Below are positions 43,065 through 50,726 of a DNA stretch of 64,000 nucleotides, piece after piece. Origin of the DNA: Bacteroidales bacterium (GTDB lineage Bacteria > Bacteroidota > Bacteroidia > Bacteroidales > UBA932); assembly GCA_017509685.1 (NCBI GenBank), contig JAFWPA010000056.1, positions 1-64,000 of the forward strand, given 5' to 3'. Within the stretch, counting starts at the first letter, position 1. Each line of letters opens with the position of its first letter. The notes below the pieces were generated by a model. That model saw only the letters and a list, made by a program, of their open reading frames with translations. It was not told the DNA's origin and did no database searches. A program made the translations under genes and the position numbers.

Positions 43065-43204
43065 AGCCGGCGCAATATACGCCCTGCGCCGGCTGAAGCG
43101 GTCTGCCCTTTAGGCACCGCTGCCCCTCACAACCAAGAGGGGCAGCTACGGCCAACCATTTTCCGGGCTCGATGGAACGGCCCAGAAAATGGCTGCCCGT
43201 TGCC
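43065..43204 (-). repeat. large structured repeat, inverted copy
   Basis: The reverse complement of this block aligns over its length to 55936-56080. Stem 1: AGCCGGCGCA/TGCGCCGGCT (43065-43074, 43085-43094). Stem 2: CTGCCCCTC/GAGGGGCAG (43120-43128, 43136-43144), which in the other copy is CCGCCCCTC/GAGGGGCGG, a paired change. Stem 3 is built from CCATTTTC/GAAAATGG (about 43156-43192). No reading frame spans it. Confidence 0.75.
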
Positions 43205-43227
43205 TCCTTTGTGATCGGCTAATTCAC

Positions 43228-43257
43228 CGTCATTCCCGGCTTGACCGGGAATCTCAG
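43228..43257 (-). repeat. small hairpin repeat unit, reverse orientation
   Basis: ATTCCCGG-CTTGA-CCGGGAAT flanked by GTC and CTCAG; on the minus strand it reads GAGATTCCCGGTCAAG and continues to GGGAATGA, the same pattern as the tandem units at 36958-37112. Confidence 0.65.
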
Positions 43258-43565
43258 TGTTTAGAGCAAGCACCTGGGTGGCTGGAGCAGGCTCCGTGGC
43301 TAACCGGCGCAGGCTTACTCCCTAACCGGCGCCGGGACCCCCTCTGACTGGTGCTGGCTTGATTTCATGGTGGGTGCCAGCGCCGCTAGAACGCACAGAA
43401 TGCAGATTCCCGTGGCAGGCACTGGCCCTCTTTTTAAGCCGGCGCCGTTCGTGCTGGGAACCTGCCCCGCTTACCAGGGGAACCTGCGCCAGAAGGTACA
43501 ATTCAGCCGCAAGGACCTTCTTGATAGTTGTATCAAAGAAATTTTGAATTGAATTTTCGATTCAT

Positions 43566-43573
43566 TACATTTG
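43566..43573 (+). promoter_or_regulatory. -7 box of the DUF6169 pair
   Basis: TACATTTG, 8 bp before the ATG at 43582, giving an almost leaderless transcript. Confidence 0.6.
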
Positions 43574-43581
43574 CATTGCTT

Positions 43582-43734
43582 ATGAAAAAGAAAGAGAAAG
43601 CGAATATGGGAACTCGTTCCGTCTTCGATAAAATAATCGAGGACAAGAGAGCTATTGCCCAAAGCATTCGGAACGGGGTGCGTAAGGAAACAATAGAGAA
43701 GGAGAGAGATGTTCGCTTTGCTACACCCGTATAA
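43582..43734 (+). CDS. small protein upstream of DUF6169
   Basis: A 50-residue basic, helical protein (MKKKEKANMGTRSVFDKIIE...). It starts 8 bp after a good -7 box and overlaps the DUF6169 gene by 26 bp, so the two are coupled like many toxin-antitoxin pairs. Its composition (RSVFDKIIEDKRAIAQSIRNG) would suit an antitoxin or an adaptor. I do not recognise the family. Confidence 0.65.
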   Translation: MKKKEKANMGTRSVFDKIIEDKRAIAQSIRNGVRKETIEKERDVRFATPV

Positions 43735-44188
43735 GTACACCCTTACCGTAGAAGGCAGATATCATTTTACAACGGAAAGCGGCATCGAGTACTTTGCTTA
43801 CTTTCTGGATTTGTCTGACTACAGTCCCGGTTTATACACATTCAACTTCGAAAGAAAGGAACTTCCCAAGGACGATGAGAAGAAAGCTCCTGGGTGCAAC
43901 GTACTGGATACAATCTGTCAAATCCTGTCGGACTTCTTCCAACAAAAGACGAACGCAATGCTGTTCGTATGTGACTCCACAGACGGAAGGGCTGAAGGCC
44001 GCCGCCGCTTGTTCTCCAGGAAGTTCAATTCCGTCAATGATGGCTCTTTTGAGAAGATTGACAGAGACGGTAGGACTGCCTACTATTCTGTGTACTCATC
44101 CCTAATATATCGTAAAGACAATCCCAACAAAGACGATCTTCTGGCTGCATTCGAACAGATCTGTGCGGATTCTTTAATTGTGGAATAG
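43709..44188 (+). CDS. DUF6169-family protein
   Basis: A 159-residue protein with the look of the Bacteroidota DUF6169 family: KYTLTVEGRYHFTTESGIEY near the N-terminus, a DTICQILSDFFQQKTNAMLF helix-strand, and CDSTDGRAEGRRRLFSRKF, with charged and conserved-looking Asp, Arg and Phe. The family has no known activity. The overlap with the 50-residue frame upstream and the nearby AAA ATPase make a small accessory patch. A toxin-like role is a hypothesis. Confidence 0.75.
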   Translation: MFALLHPYKYTLTVEGRYHFTTESGIEYFAYFLDLSDYSPGLYTFNFERKELPKDDEKKAPGCNVLDTICQILSDFFQQKTNAMLFVCDSTDGRAEGRRRLFSRKFNSVNDGSFEKIDRDGRTAYYSVYSSLIYRKDNPNKDDLLAAFEQICADSLIVE

Positions 44189-44211
44189 TGTTTTTTCATC
44201 TCCGTTATTCT

Positions 44212-44315
44212 TTGCAATCCTTGCAAAGATTTGCACACCTCCAGAAAATTGTTAATAGGATTATTCTATTGATTTACAAATCATTGCAAACCTTGCAAAG
44301 ATTTGCAGAGACCTC
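44212..44315 (+). promoter_or_regulatory. two repeated TTGCAA-rich operator-like blocks
   Basis: TTGCAAWCCTTGCAAAGATT followed by TGCASA occurs at 44212-44243 and 44284-44315, 72 bp apart. The second block ends 10 bp before the -7 box TACCTTTG (44326-44333) of the AAA ATPase gene. Each block contains two TTGCAA half-sites one helical turn apart, suggesting binding of a repressor or activator. Confidence 0.55.
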
Positions 44316-44351
44316 TAATCGGCCGTACCTTTGCAGAAAAAAAGTGAGCGT

Positions 44352-45524
44352 ATGAGCAAAGGTCAACAGTGGATCAATGAAGAGGGAACGTTTTATCCGG
44401 TAGGCGGAGACACCCGGTTGCTATCGTCGCCGGGGGATGGGATTTTCGTTGTGGCGGAGTCTTCCAGCCCGATGATGATGAGGATTGGACTTCGTCGGAT
44501 TGCAGACCGGTTCGAGTTCGATTTCAAAATCTATGAACTGGGGACGGAACCGATGATCCGCCTAATTAAAAAGACTTGGGAATCGGCTCCATTCGTTGAG
44601 GGAGGGAAGAACCTGGGCGTTATATTTAATGGTATCAAAGGTACGGGAAAGACGTTATCGGCCAAGCTTTTGTGCAATGCCATCGGCCTGCCGGTCGTCA
44701 TTGTGCAAAACAATTTCAAGGGTTTGCTCCCTTTCCTTCAGTCACTCAATTTCGAGTGCGTGGTGTTTATCGACGAGGCGGAGAAAACGTTTAAGAGAGG
44801 GGAGGACGATGATATCCTGCTTAGGCTGATTGATGGGGTTTACAATGCCAAGCGTCGGCTGTATGTGCTTACCACTAATCAGTTGACGCTGAATGAAAAC
44901 CTTCTTGGCCGGCCGGGACGAATTCGTTATCGCTTTGAATTTTCGAATCTGCTGCCGCAGGCGATCGAGGAGTACCTGTACGATAATCTTCTGCCGGAAT
45001 ATGCCGGCCAGCGGGAGAGAATTTTAGAGCAGATTGATCTGCTGGAGATTTCGACCATTGACATTTTGAAGGCGCTGGTGGATGAGGTAAACATCCACGG
45101 GCAGTTACCGGATACGCCTTGCCTCAATATTCCTACGGCTAAATTTGTGTACGACATCCTGGAGTTCTACTATATAGAGAACTATGATTCCAAAGCAGAG
45201 GTGCTTGATTTCATAAGGCCAAAGATGAAGGAGGGCGGATATGCGACTTTGAAAGACTGGCTTGACAAATGGAAATCCGAGGATGGCGAGAAGGATGCGG
45301 AAGTGCTTTTGAATGAAGAATTTGAGTATGTGACAACGGCTAAGATGACTTCATCCTCATCGGCACTCTGGAGAGACGCGGCAACTTCGCTCGGCACGAT
45401 TGTCCGGGAACCGGATGCTGACGGCTTCTTTGTCCTGCACCCGCAGTATGGGGACTCCGACCGCCTGTGTGTCTTGCTCAAACGGCGGGACTCCCCGTCG
45501 CTATACAGGGGGATGCTGGTGTAG
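44352..45524 (+). CDS. AAA-family ATPase
   Basis: 390 residues from ATG 44352 (an upstream TTG start at 44331 falls inside the -7 box). Walker A is FNGIKGTGKTLSAKLL, Walker B is CVVFIDEAEKTF, sensor-1 is YVLTTNQ and the arginine-finger region is NENLLGRPGRIRYRF: a classic AAA+ module of the kind found in phage or accessory regions. The C-terminal 130 residues have no known domain. It is preceded by a pair of repeats that may be operators and is monocistronic. Role unknown; a DNA- or protein-remodelling ATPase of an accessory element is likely. Confidence 0.8.
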   Translation: MSKGQQWINEEGTFYPVGGDTRLLSSPGDGIFVVAESSSPMMMRIGLRRIADRFEFDFKIYELGTEPMIRLIKKTWESAPFVEGGKNLGVIFNGIKGTGKTLSAKLLCNAIGLPVVIVQNNFKGLLPFLQSLNFECVVFIDEAEKTFKRGEDDDILLRLIDGVYNAKRRLYVLTTNQLTLNENLLGRPGRIRYRFEFSNLLPQAIEEYLYDNLLPEYAGQRERILEQIDLLEISTIDILKALVDEVNIHGQLPDTPCLNIPTAKFVYDILEFYYIENYDSKAEVLDFIRPKMKEGGYATLKDWLDKWKSEDGEKDAEVLLNEEFEYVTTAKMTSSSSALWRDAATSLGTIVREPDADGFFVLHPQYGDSDRLCVLLKRRDSPSLYRGMLV

Positions 45525-45551
45525 CTAAGAATCTTTAGTTTTGCGAAAAAC

Positions 45552-45619
45552 AAGCCCTGCGCAGCATGAAGGCTTAAGTTCCTACTTGAGTGGATTAGTA
45601 GTGCTGGTGGGGCTTTTTT
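45552..45619 (+). terminator. terminator downstream of the AAA ATPase
   Basis: AGCCCTGCGCAGCA and TGCTGGTGGGGCT form a long interrupted stem enclosing a CTTAAG/CTTGAG hairpin, followed by six T. The region up to 45697 is otherwise AT-rich and empty. Confidence 0.6.
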
Positions 45620-45697
45620 ATGCCCAAATCAATAATATCAATAAAAACCTTGATAATTATAAAATATCAAAGAAAACATTGATATTTCTTGTTACAC

Positions 45698-46258
45698 TTA
45701 GCCGAACAGCAGCCTGTAGGCATTGGCCTTTTTCTCCAGTGGCAGGGGATAGGCGCGGGAGGTGGAAGGCATGCGCCAGAAGCGAAGGGGGCGGCTGGCG
45801 ACCCGCACGTCGATAAACCCTCCTACGGGCGGGATGTCGCAGCTAAGGGCATCGGCAGCGAGGCTGGAGGCCTTCTCGCCGGTGGTGACGAGCGCTCGGC
45901 AATCCGGAATCTGGGCCAGCAAGGCCGGGATGTCGGTGGGGGTGACTACCTCCAGGAAGGCGTCGGAGGCATTGTCCTTGAGCCGGCGCACTTCGGTGGC
46001 GGTGTCGTAGAACGCCAGACCTTCCTTTTCGCAGAAGGCCCTGATGGCAGTCTCGTCAAAACGCTTCTCGCCCGGGATGCAAAAATGAGCCTTGTCTCCA
46101 AAATAGATGAGCCCCATAATCCGCCAGAAATCGTTGATCCAGTTGGGGTAATAGAATGGCATGCACCACCGATGCAGCTGGGGCGGAAAACTGCCCAGAA
46201 ATAGGATCCGCGCTCCGTACGGGAGAAATGGCTGGAATGGATGTCGTTCTGTGTTCAT
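45698..46258 (-). CDS. uracil-DNA glycosylase-family protein
   Basis: A 186-residue protein of the UDG superfamily. The motif LFLGSFPPQLHRWCMPFYYP near residues 19-38 corresponds to the active-site loop region of the MUG/deoxyinosine-glycosylase-like branch (GSFP in place of GxDP), and VVTTGEKAS is the second conserved strand. Such proteins excise damaged or deaminated bases. The branch is assigned by pattern and the exact base is unknown. It is convergent with the AAA ATPase and divergent from the YdeI-like gene. Confidence 0.78.
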   Translation of the reverse strand: MNTERHPFQPFLPYGARILFLGSFPPQLHRWCMPFYYPNWINDFWRIMGLIYFGDKAHFCIPGEKRFDETAIRAFCEKEGLAFYDTATEVRRLKDNASDAFLEVVTPTDIPALLAQIPDCRALVTTGEKASSLAADALSCDIPPVGGFIDVRVASRPLRFWRMPSTSRAYPLPLEKKANAYRLLFG

Positions 46259-46326
46259 CCTTCAAATATACATTATTTACTGAAAACGGACAATGGCCCC
46301 CTCTTGCAAAACCCGCAGCAAGGGCT

Positions 46327-46334
46327 TATATTTG
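46327..46334 (+). promoter_or_regulatory. -7 box, leaderless YdeI-like gene
   Basis: TATATTTG ends 5 bp before the ATG at 46340, so transcription should begin at or very near the start codon. Confidence 0.6.
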
Positions 46335-46339
46335 TACCC

Positions 46340-46918
46340 ATGGAAGTCACCAATCTGCTGGACATACACACCCGCGAGGCGCTGTACGCGTGGTACTTGG
46401 AGCATCACGCGACAGCAAAGGATTTCTGGCTGCGGGTGAATAGGGCATCGGCCGACTGCCCCGGCGTGATCCGCTACGTGAACGCCGTGGAAGTGGCGCT
46501 GTGCTTCGGCTGGATCGACAGTACCATGAAGCGTATCGACGACGGCAAACCCATCCAGCACTTCACCCCGCGGCGGAAGGGCAGCAACTGGTGCGAGCAA
46601 AACCTCGTTCGCTGCCGCCGCCTGGTGCGGCTAGGTGAAATGACCCCCGCCGGCCTGGCCGTGGCACCTTCGCTGGACCCCTCGCTCTTCGTCTTCGAGG
46701 ACTGGATTATGAACGCTCTCCGGGCCGATAAACAAGCCTGGCAACACTTCCAGTCCTTCCCGGACAACTACCGCCGCATCAAAGTAGACCGCATCCAACA
46801 CTACTACCACACCGCCCGCGAGGACTACGCCCAGCATCTCCTGGCCAAATTCATCCAAGACTGCCACAACGGCAAACTCCAGCCCGGCTGGAGCGACTTC
46901 GGCCGTCTGGAGGAGTAG
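46340..46918 (+). CDS. YdeI/OmpD-associated family protein
   Basis: 192 residues from ATG 46340; upstream in-frame codons lie before the promoter and cannot be used. Features of the family are TREALYAWYLEHHATAKDFWL, the NAVEVALCFGWIDS segment, FTPRRKGSNWCEQN and a C-terminal helical part. YdeI-like proteins are small cytosolic proteins linked to stress or antimicrobial-peptide resistance; the mechanism is unknown. It is a single-gene unit. Confidence 0.82.
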   Translation: MEVTNLLDIHTREALYAWYLEHHATAKDFWLRVNRASADCPGVIRYVNAVEVALCFGWIDSTMKRIDDGKPIQHFTPRRKGSNWCEQNLVRCRRLVRLGEMTPAGLAVAPSLDPSLFVFEDWIMNALRADKQAWQHFQSFPDNYRRIKVDRIQHYYHTAREDYAQHLLAKFIQDCHNGKLQPGWSDFGRLEE

Positions 46919-46970
46919 GGAGGAAGATGAATCGGATGGTGCTTCCCTTGTATATCCCCCAACAATTCCG

Positions 46971-46978
46971 TACTTTTG
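46971..46978 (+). promoter_or_regulatory. -7 box of the 46987 gene
   Basis: TACTTTTG ends 8 bp before the ATG at 46987. This excludes the longer frame from 46927 and the ATG at 46981 as main start. Confidence 0.6.
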
Positions 46979-46986
46979 TAATGCCT

Positions 46987-47451
46987 ATGAAAAAGCTCAT
47001 CCTCCTCATATTCGCCTTCCTGGCGTGCGCCCTGACCGCCAACGCGCAATTTTTCGAGGGCTTCAGCGTGGAGTCCTACAAGATTACGCGCGTGTGGCCT
47101 ACCAGTTTCCGATCGGTGCGCGGCGACGTGAAGACGGTGGTGAGCAACACCGGGGACGAGCGCACTCTCAGCGGGCTAACGGCCACGGTGTACCGCAACG
47201 GCGTGCCATTCGCCTACGGCCGCGGAGATGACAAAACCGTATGGGTCGGCCGCCATCAATATCTCCTGAAAGGGTACGCGAAGCTGGCCGAGAACGTCAC
47301 CACCTGGCAAGCCATCAAAGCCGCCCTCGCGTTCAAGGCCGAAGAATATACCCTGGATTTCAACCTCACCATCACCCATCCGGACGGAAAGGTGGATTAC
47401 GTGGTGCGCAAAGGCGTCCCGCTCAGCAATTATCTGAAGCGTCGGCGCTAA
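46987..47451 (+). CDS. secreted periplasmic protein, unknown
   Basis: 154 residues with a signal peptide (MKKLILLIFAFLACALTANA, cleavage after Ala20 before QFF). The mature part is about 134 residues, beta-rich, with SYKITRVWPTSFRSVRGDVK and a basic C-terminus (SNYLKRRR). The pattern, including VSNTGDERTLSGLTATVYRNG, resembles late-embryogenesis-abundant-2-like or Ig-like periplasmic domains. No lipobox. Its last 29 bp overlap the convergent GNAT gene. Confidence 0.72.
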   Translation: MKKLILLIFAFLACALTANAQFFEGFSVESYKITRVWPTSFRSVRGDVKTVVSNTGDERTLSGLTATVYRNGVPFAYGRGDDKTVWVGRHQYLLKGYAKLAENVTTWQAIKAALAFKAEEYTLDFNLTITHPDGKVDYVVRKGVPLSNYLKRRR

Positions 47452-47869
47452 GAGGCAACTTGTACACGTTGGTCTGATGCGGCCGGAACCCCAACGCCTG
47501 ATACAACTGATTGGCCGCCACCCGTGAAGGCCGTGACGTCAGGCACACCTCGATGGGCGCGAGCCCCTTCGCATAGCCGATGATATGCTCCATCAACTTC
47601 CGCCCGATACCCCTTCCCCGGGCCGATGGACTCACCACCACATCCTCCACGCCCCCCTTGAGCCCCAGCGGATGCCTGGTAAGGCAAAGCGACGCGCAGC
47701 CGATGATATGCCCCTCCTCCACCGCCGCAAAAAAGTGCGTTGTCTCGCAGGCCACAGCCGCCTGCAGCACCTCCGCCGTCACCGGCACCGTAGGATCCAA
47801 CACTTCCATCAGCGCCAACAACTCCTCCACCTGGGAGGCAGTCAAAGTATGCAATTCAACGATTTCCAT
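47423..47869 (-). CDS. GNAT-family N-acetyltransferase
   Basis: 148 residues from the ATG at 47869. The acetyl-CoA-binding motif A is SARGRGIGRKLMEHI (Q/R-x-x-G-x-G/A form), preceded by VEDVVVSPS and followed by CLTSRPSRVAANQLYQALGF, the motif B region. Substrate unknown. A -7 box TATTTTTG on the minus strand lies just upstream, so this is another near-leaderless gene. It overlaps the secreted-protein gene tail to tail by 29 bp. Confidence 0.88.
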   Translation of the reverse strand: MEIVELHTLTASQVEELLALMEVLDPTVPVTAEVLQAAVACETTHFFAAVEEGHIIGCASLCLTRHPLGLKGGVEDVVVSPSARGRGIGRKLMEHIIGYAKGLAPIEVCLTSRPSRVAANQLYQALGFRPHQTNVYKLPLSADASDNC

Positions 47870-47905
47870 ACTACAAAAATACACATTTATTTTTGATATA
47901 TTTTG

Positions 47906-47913
47906 TATCTTTG
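47906..47913 (+). promoter_or_regulatory. -7 box of the metallopeptidase-like lipoprotein
   Basis: TATCTTTG, 33 bp before the ATG at 47947. Confidence 0.65.
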
Positions 47914-47946
47914 CAGTATTAATAACTAACTAATAACGAATATTTT

Positions 47947-50673
47947 ATGAAAAGATATGTCCTGCTGATGGCCTGCGCGGCAATGATTGCGGCCTGCCAA
48001 ACACCCACAGAAGAGGAAAATCAGGAAGATCCCACGCCCGTCCCGGAGGAGGAAGTGACGGAAACCCAAATCCCCGAAGAAGGCGGTACCGTAACGGAAG
48101 GAGACATCTCGGTGGATATCCCGCAGGGAACGTTCACGGGCGGTGGGGCCATTGCTGTGGTTCCGACGACGCAGGGAAGCACGCTGGGAGCAGGGGAGGA
48201 GATGTCGGACTACTACCAAATCACCCTGAGCCAGGCTACCAACGAGGAAATAGCCGTTTCCGTGAAGGCCGATGAAGGCGCGCCGGGAACGGGCGTCCTG
48301 GTGCAGGCCAAGGGCTGGGCACGCCACAAGGACGGCCTTCAGCCGGCGAATACCTTGCTGGAATCCCAGTATCAGAACGGGGCTTACAAGGCCATTATAC
48401 CCGCCATAGAGTCGGACTCCGAAGAGCCCATCACGCTCACCATTGGCGTGGCGCGGGATTATGCCGCAGGTTCGGCACCGGCACAAACCAAAGCGGAGGA
48501 TAAAAAGGAATTCACCACGGAGAACGGCGTTACCTACAAGCTTTCCTGGATTGGCAACGGCGGCGCCTATGAGGAGAAAATCCTAAATAAGGTGCGTCCC
48601 TATGTGAACGAAGCCCTCGTGAAGGTGGAGGACCTGGGCTTCCGCATTCCCAGCGGTACAGTGATCCCTATCCAGCTTAGTGAAACCGACGACTGGGGCA
48701 ACTTTGTGCAGCACAACCACATCAACTCATGGAGCCATGTGGAACTGAGCGCCGCCAAATTCAGCCGCATTGATTCTTACGATGACCTAGACCTGATGGA
48801 ACTCCGCAAAACCCTCATCCATGAGCTCATGCACTATTACTGCGCCATCGGCTACGAAAGAAGAAAGGCCGAATCGGTGGTGATCGAGGGCGTGAACGGC
48901 AGCATCTGGACGGTGATGGACGAGGCCGCCGGCTCCTGGAGCGAGAAGATGAGCGGGGATGGGGAAATCGGCCTCAACAGCGTGGTAAGCACTTATGTGC
49001 AGGATTTCTGTGCCTCTTTCTTCCCGCCGGAACTGGACCTGTACGTGAGCCAGTCCCACGGTTATGCCATGGGCCTTTTCATGCAATACATTTCCAAACG
49101 GGTGAAGAGCGACCTGGTGGTGGAGAAGATGTACAAAAAGCGCTACGACCTCTTCAATTGGGGATTCTACGTCAATCGGCCCAGCCTGAAGGATGTCTTC
49201 GAGCAAACCCTCAAGGAGGAGTACAAGATAGACTTTTTCAACACGGACGCCTATGCCGAGTTTGCCGATTCCCTCCTGCAAGGCGCCATCGACTCCCGTA
49301 TACATGCTGGCCAGTTGTGCCCCAAGGCCAAGTCGCTCAAAATGGGGAATAACAACTTCACCCAGGACATCTACGACTGGGGATTCCGCGTCTACAGGCT
49401 GGGCTTGGATGCCTCTGTCACCGATGTTGAGAACAAGATGGTATATGTGTCGGAGGAATGCGACGCCGTGGAAACCTATCTGATTATTGAGCAGAAAGGC
49501 GTGTGGCAGCGCACTCCCATCCGGAAAATGGAAGGAAAGTTTGCGGCTTCGGATCTGGTGCGTTCTGGCGGGAAAGCCGTTTATGTGATGTCGATGAACA
49601 AAGTCCAGGGCAAACTGGCCGAAGGGAAAAGCAACCCCGGCAAGCTTACGCTGCGGATAGAAGACCCGGAGCCCAAACTGGAAATTCTCACCGACGGGCT
49701 GCATTTTGACGTGGGAGGAGGAACGCAGTACATCGATTTTAATACGAACTGCAACAATATTACTGTGAGCAAGGAGAATTTGCCCTGGATTATCCGTGCC
49801 CAGCAAGTTGGAGACCAGATAGAGGTTGTGGCCAACTTTAACCAGAACGAAGAGCCCAACGAGGGCAAACTGGTCATCCGAGCCAGCAATTCCAAGGGCT
49901 CTGTGGAAAAGGAAGTTACGCTTCTGCAGGACGGACAGATTACCATCCGCCAGCGCCAGTATTGGGGCGTGTACGTGCGCCTGTGGCACGTGCCGCGGGT
50001 CTCTTCCAAAGGAAGGAACATCGACGATGACGATCTCATGCTGCCATATAGCAAAAACAACAAGATGGTGCCGGTGTACTGTGTGGCCGAAGTTGCCGAC
50101 AGCGTGATGACGGTGTTCTCCGAAGGTTCGTACCCGAGGGAAAGCAGCAATACCGTTATGGGATATACCACCCAGACCCATCTGGAAACCGAGTACGAGA
50201 TTCAACTAACCGTGGATCTTCGGAAGGCCGAGGAGAAACTGGTTGGCGGCCACGTAAGCTGGAGGGACTGGGACTACACGGAAATGTATGACCAGGAAGG
50301 GAAATTAGTAAGTACGAACGCTTCCGCCCATTCCATTTCCTTCCGTCTGGAAAATATGCCTTTCAAGTACATGGGGTACCGGATGGACTGGTTGTCGGAC
50401 GAATACGGCCACAACGAGTGCGACCGTATGTTGGGCACCAAGAACGTAAAGGACAAGGACGGGATTACCTATTCTACCGGCCATTATATCAAAGATTATG
50501 TAGAACTCTTCGAGAACCGATCCTATTGGGACGGCAGCACTTCCATCATGTTGCGGGACGAAAAAGAGGGAGATTGGGAAATCAGCATCGGCCTGTATGG
50601 AAAAGATCAGGGTAATTTCATTCCCTGGGGAACCCCCGAAGATGAGATTCCGGAGGAAGAAAACCAGGAATGA
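47947..50673 (+). CDS. large lipoprotein with HExxH motif and BACON domain
   Basis: A 908-residue lipoprotein: lipobox IAAC with Cys17, then an acidic, Pro/Glu-rich linker. A zinc-metallopeptidase motif HELMH starts at residue 292, with a possible third ligand in the downstream DEAAGSW segment. Residues about 579-663 look like a BACON domain (LHFDVGGGTQYIDFNTNCNN ... GSVEKEVTLLQDG), usually found in Bacteroidota glycan- or mucin-binding proteins. The C-terminal 240 residues are unassigned and end with the same EEENQE as the N-terminal linker. The acidic residues after Cys17 favour surface export. Probably a surface protease or glycan-associated peptidase. Confidence 0.75.
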   Translation: MKRYVLLMACAAMIAACQTPTEEENQEDPTPVPEEEVTETQIPEEGGTVTEGDISVDIPQGTFTGGGAIAVVPTTQGSTLGAGEEMSDYYQITLSQATNEEIAVSVKADEGAPGTGVLVQAKGWARHKDGLQPANTLLESQYQNGAYKAIIPAIESDSEEPITLTIGVARDYAAGSAPAQTKAEDKKEFTTENGVTYKLSWIGNGGAYEEKILNKVRPYVNEALVKVEDLGFRIPSGTVIPIQLSETDDWGNFVQHNHINSWSHVELSAAKFSRIDSYDDLDLMELRKTLIHELMHYYCAIGYERRKAESVVIEGVNGSIWTVMDEAAGSWSEKMSGDGEIGLNSVVSTYVQDFCASFFPPELDLYVSQSHGYAMGLFMQYISKRVKSDLVVEKMYKKRYDLFNWGFYVNRPSLKDVFEQTLKEEYKIDFFNTDAYAEFADSLLQGAIDSRIHAGQLCPKAKSLKMGNNNFTQDIYDWGFRVYRLGLDASVTDVENKMVYVSEECDAVETYLIIEQKGVWQRTPIRKMEGKFAASDLVRSGGKAVYVMSMNKVQGKLAEGKSNPGKLTLRIEDPEPKLEILTDGLHFDVGGGTQYIDFNTNCNNITVSKENLPWIIRAQQVGDQIEVVANFNQNEEPNEGKLVIRASNSKGSVEKEVTLLQDGQITIRQRQYWGVYVRLWHVPRVSSKGRNIDDDDLMLPYSKNNKMVPVYCVAEVADSVMTVFSEGSYPRESSNTVMGYTTQTHLETEYEIQLTVDLRKAEEKLVGGHVSWRDWDYTEMYDQEGKLVSTNASAHSISFRLENMPFKYMGYRMDWLSDEYGHNECDRMLGTKNVKDKDGITYSTGHYIKDYVELFENRSYWDGSTSIMLRDEKEGDWEISIGLYGKDQGNFIPWGTPEDEIPEEENQE

Positions 50674-50684
50674 AAATATTTTAT

Positions 50685-50692
50685 TATCTTTG
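50685..50692 (+). promoter_or_regulatory. -7 box of spt
   Basis: TATCTTTG, 34 bp before the ATG at 50727. Confidence 0.65.
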
Positions 50693-50726
50693 CAAGATAA
50701 AACAAGACTTAAACCTGTAATAAGAT

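Larger units (their letters stand above)
42813..43565. other. repeat-rich gene-free stretch
   Basis: About 750 bp without a credible gene but full of palindromes, for example CCGGGC/GCCCGG at about 42821-42841 and AAGTATA/TATACTT at about 42860-42882. It holds one copy of the large structured repeat (43065-43204), one reverse-oriented small hairpin unit (43228-43257) and a CTAACCGGCGC direct repeat (about 43301 and 43322). Frames at 43359-43552 lack starts and coding character. Confidence 0.6.

Noticed and set aside
45552..45619. Riboswitch or tRNA-like element
   Set aside because: The fold has nested stems but no conserved riboswitch core or tRNA T-loop/CCA features, and it ends in a T-run after a gene: a terminator is simpler.
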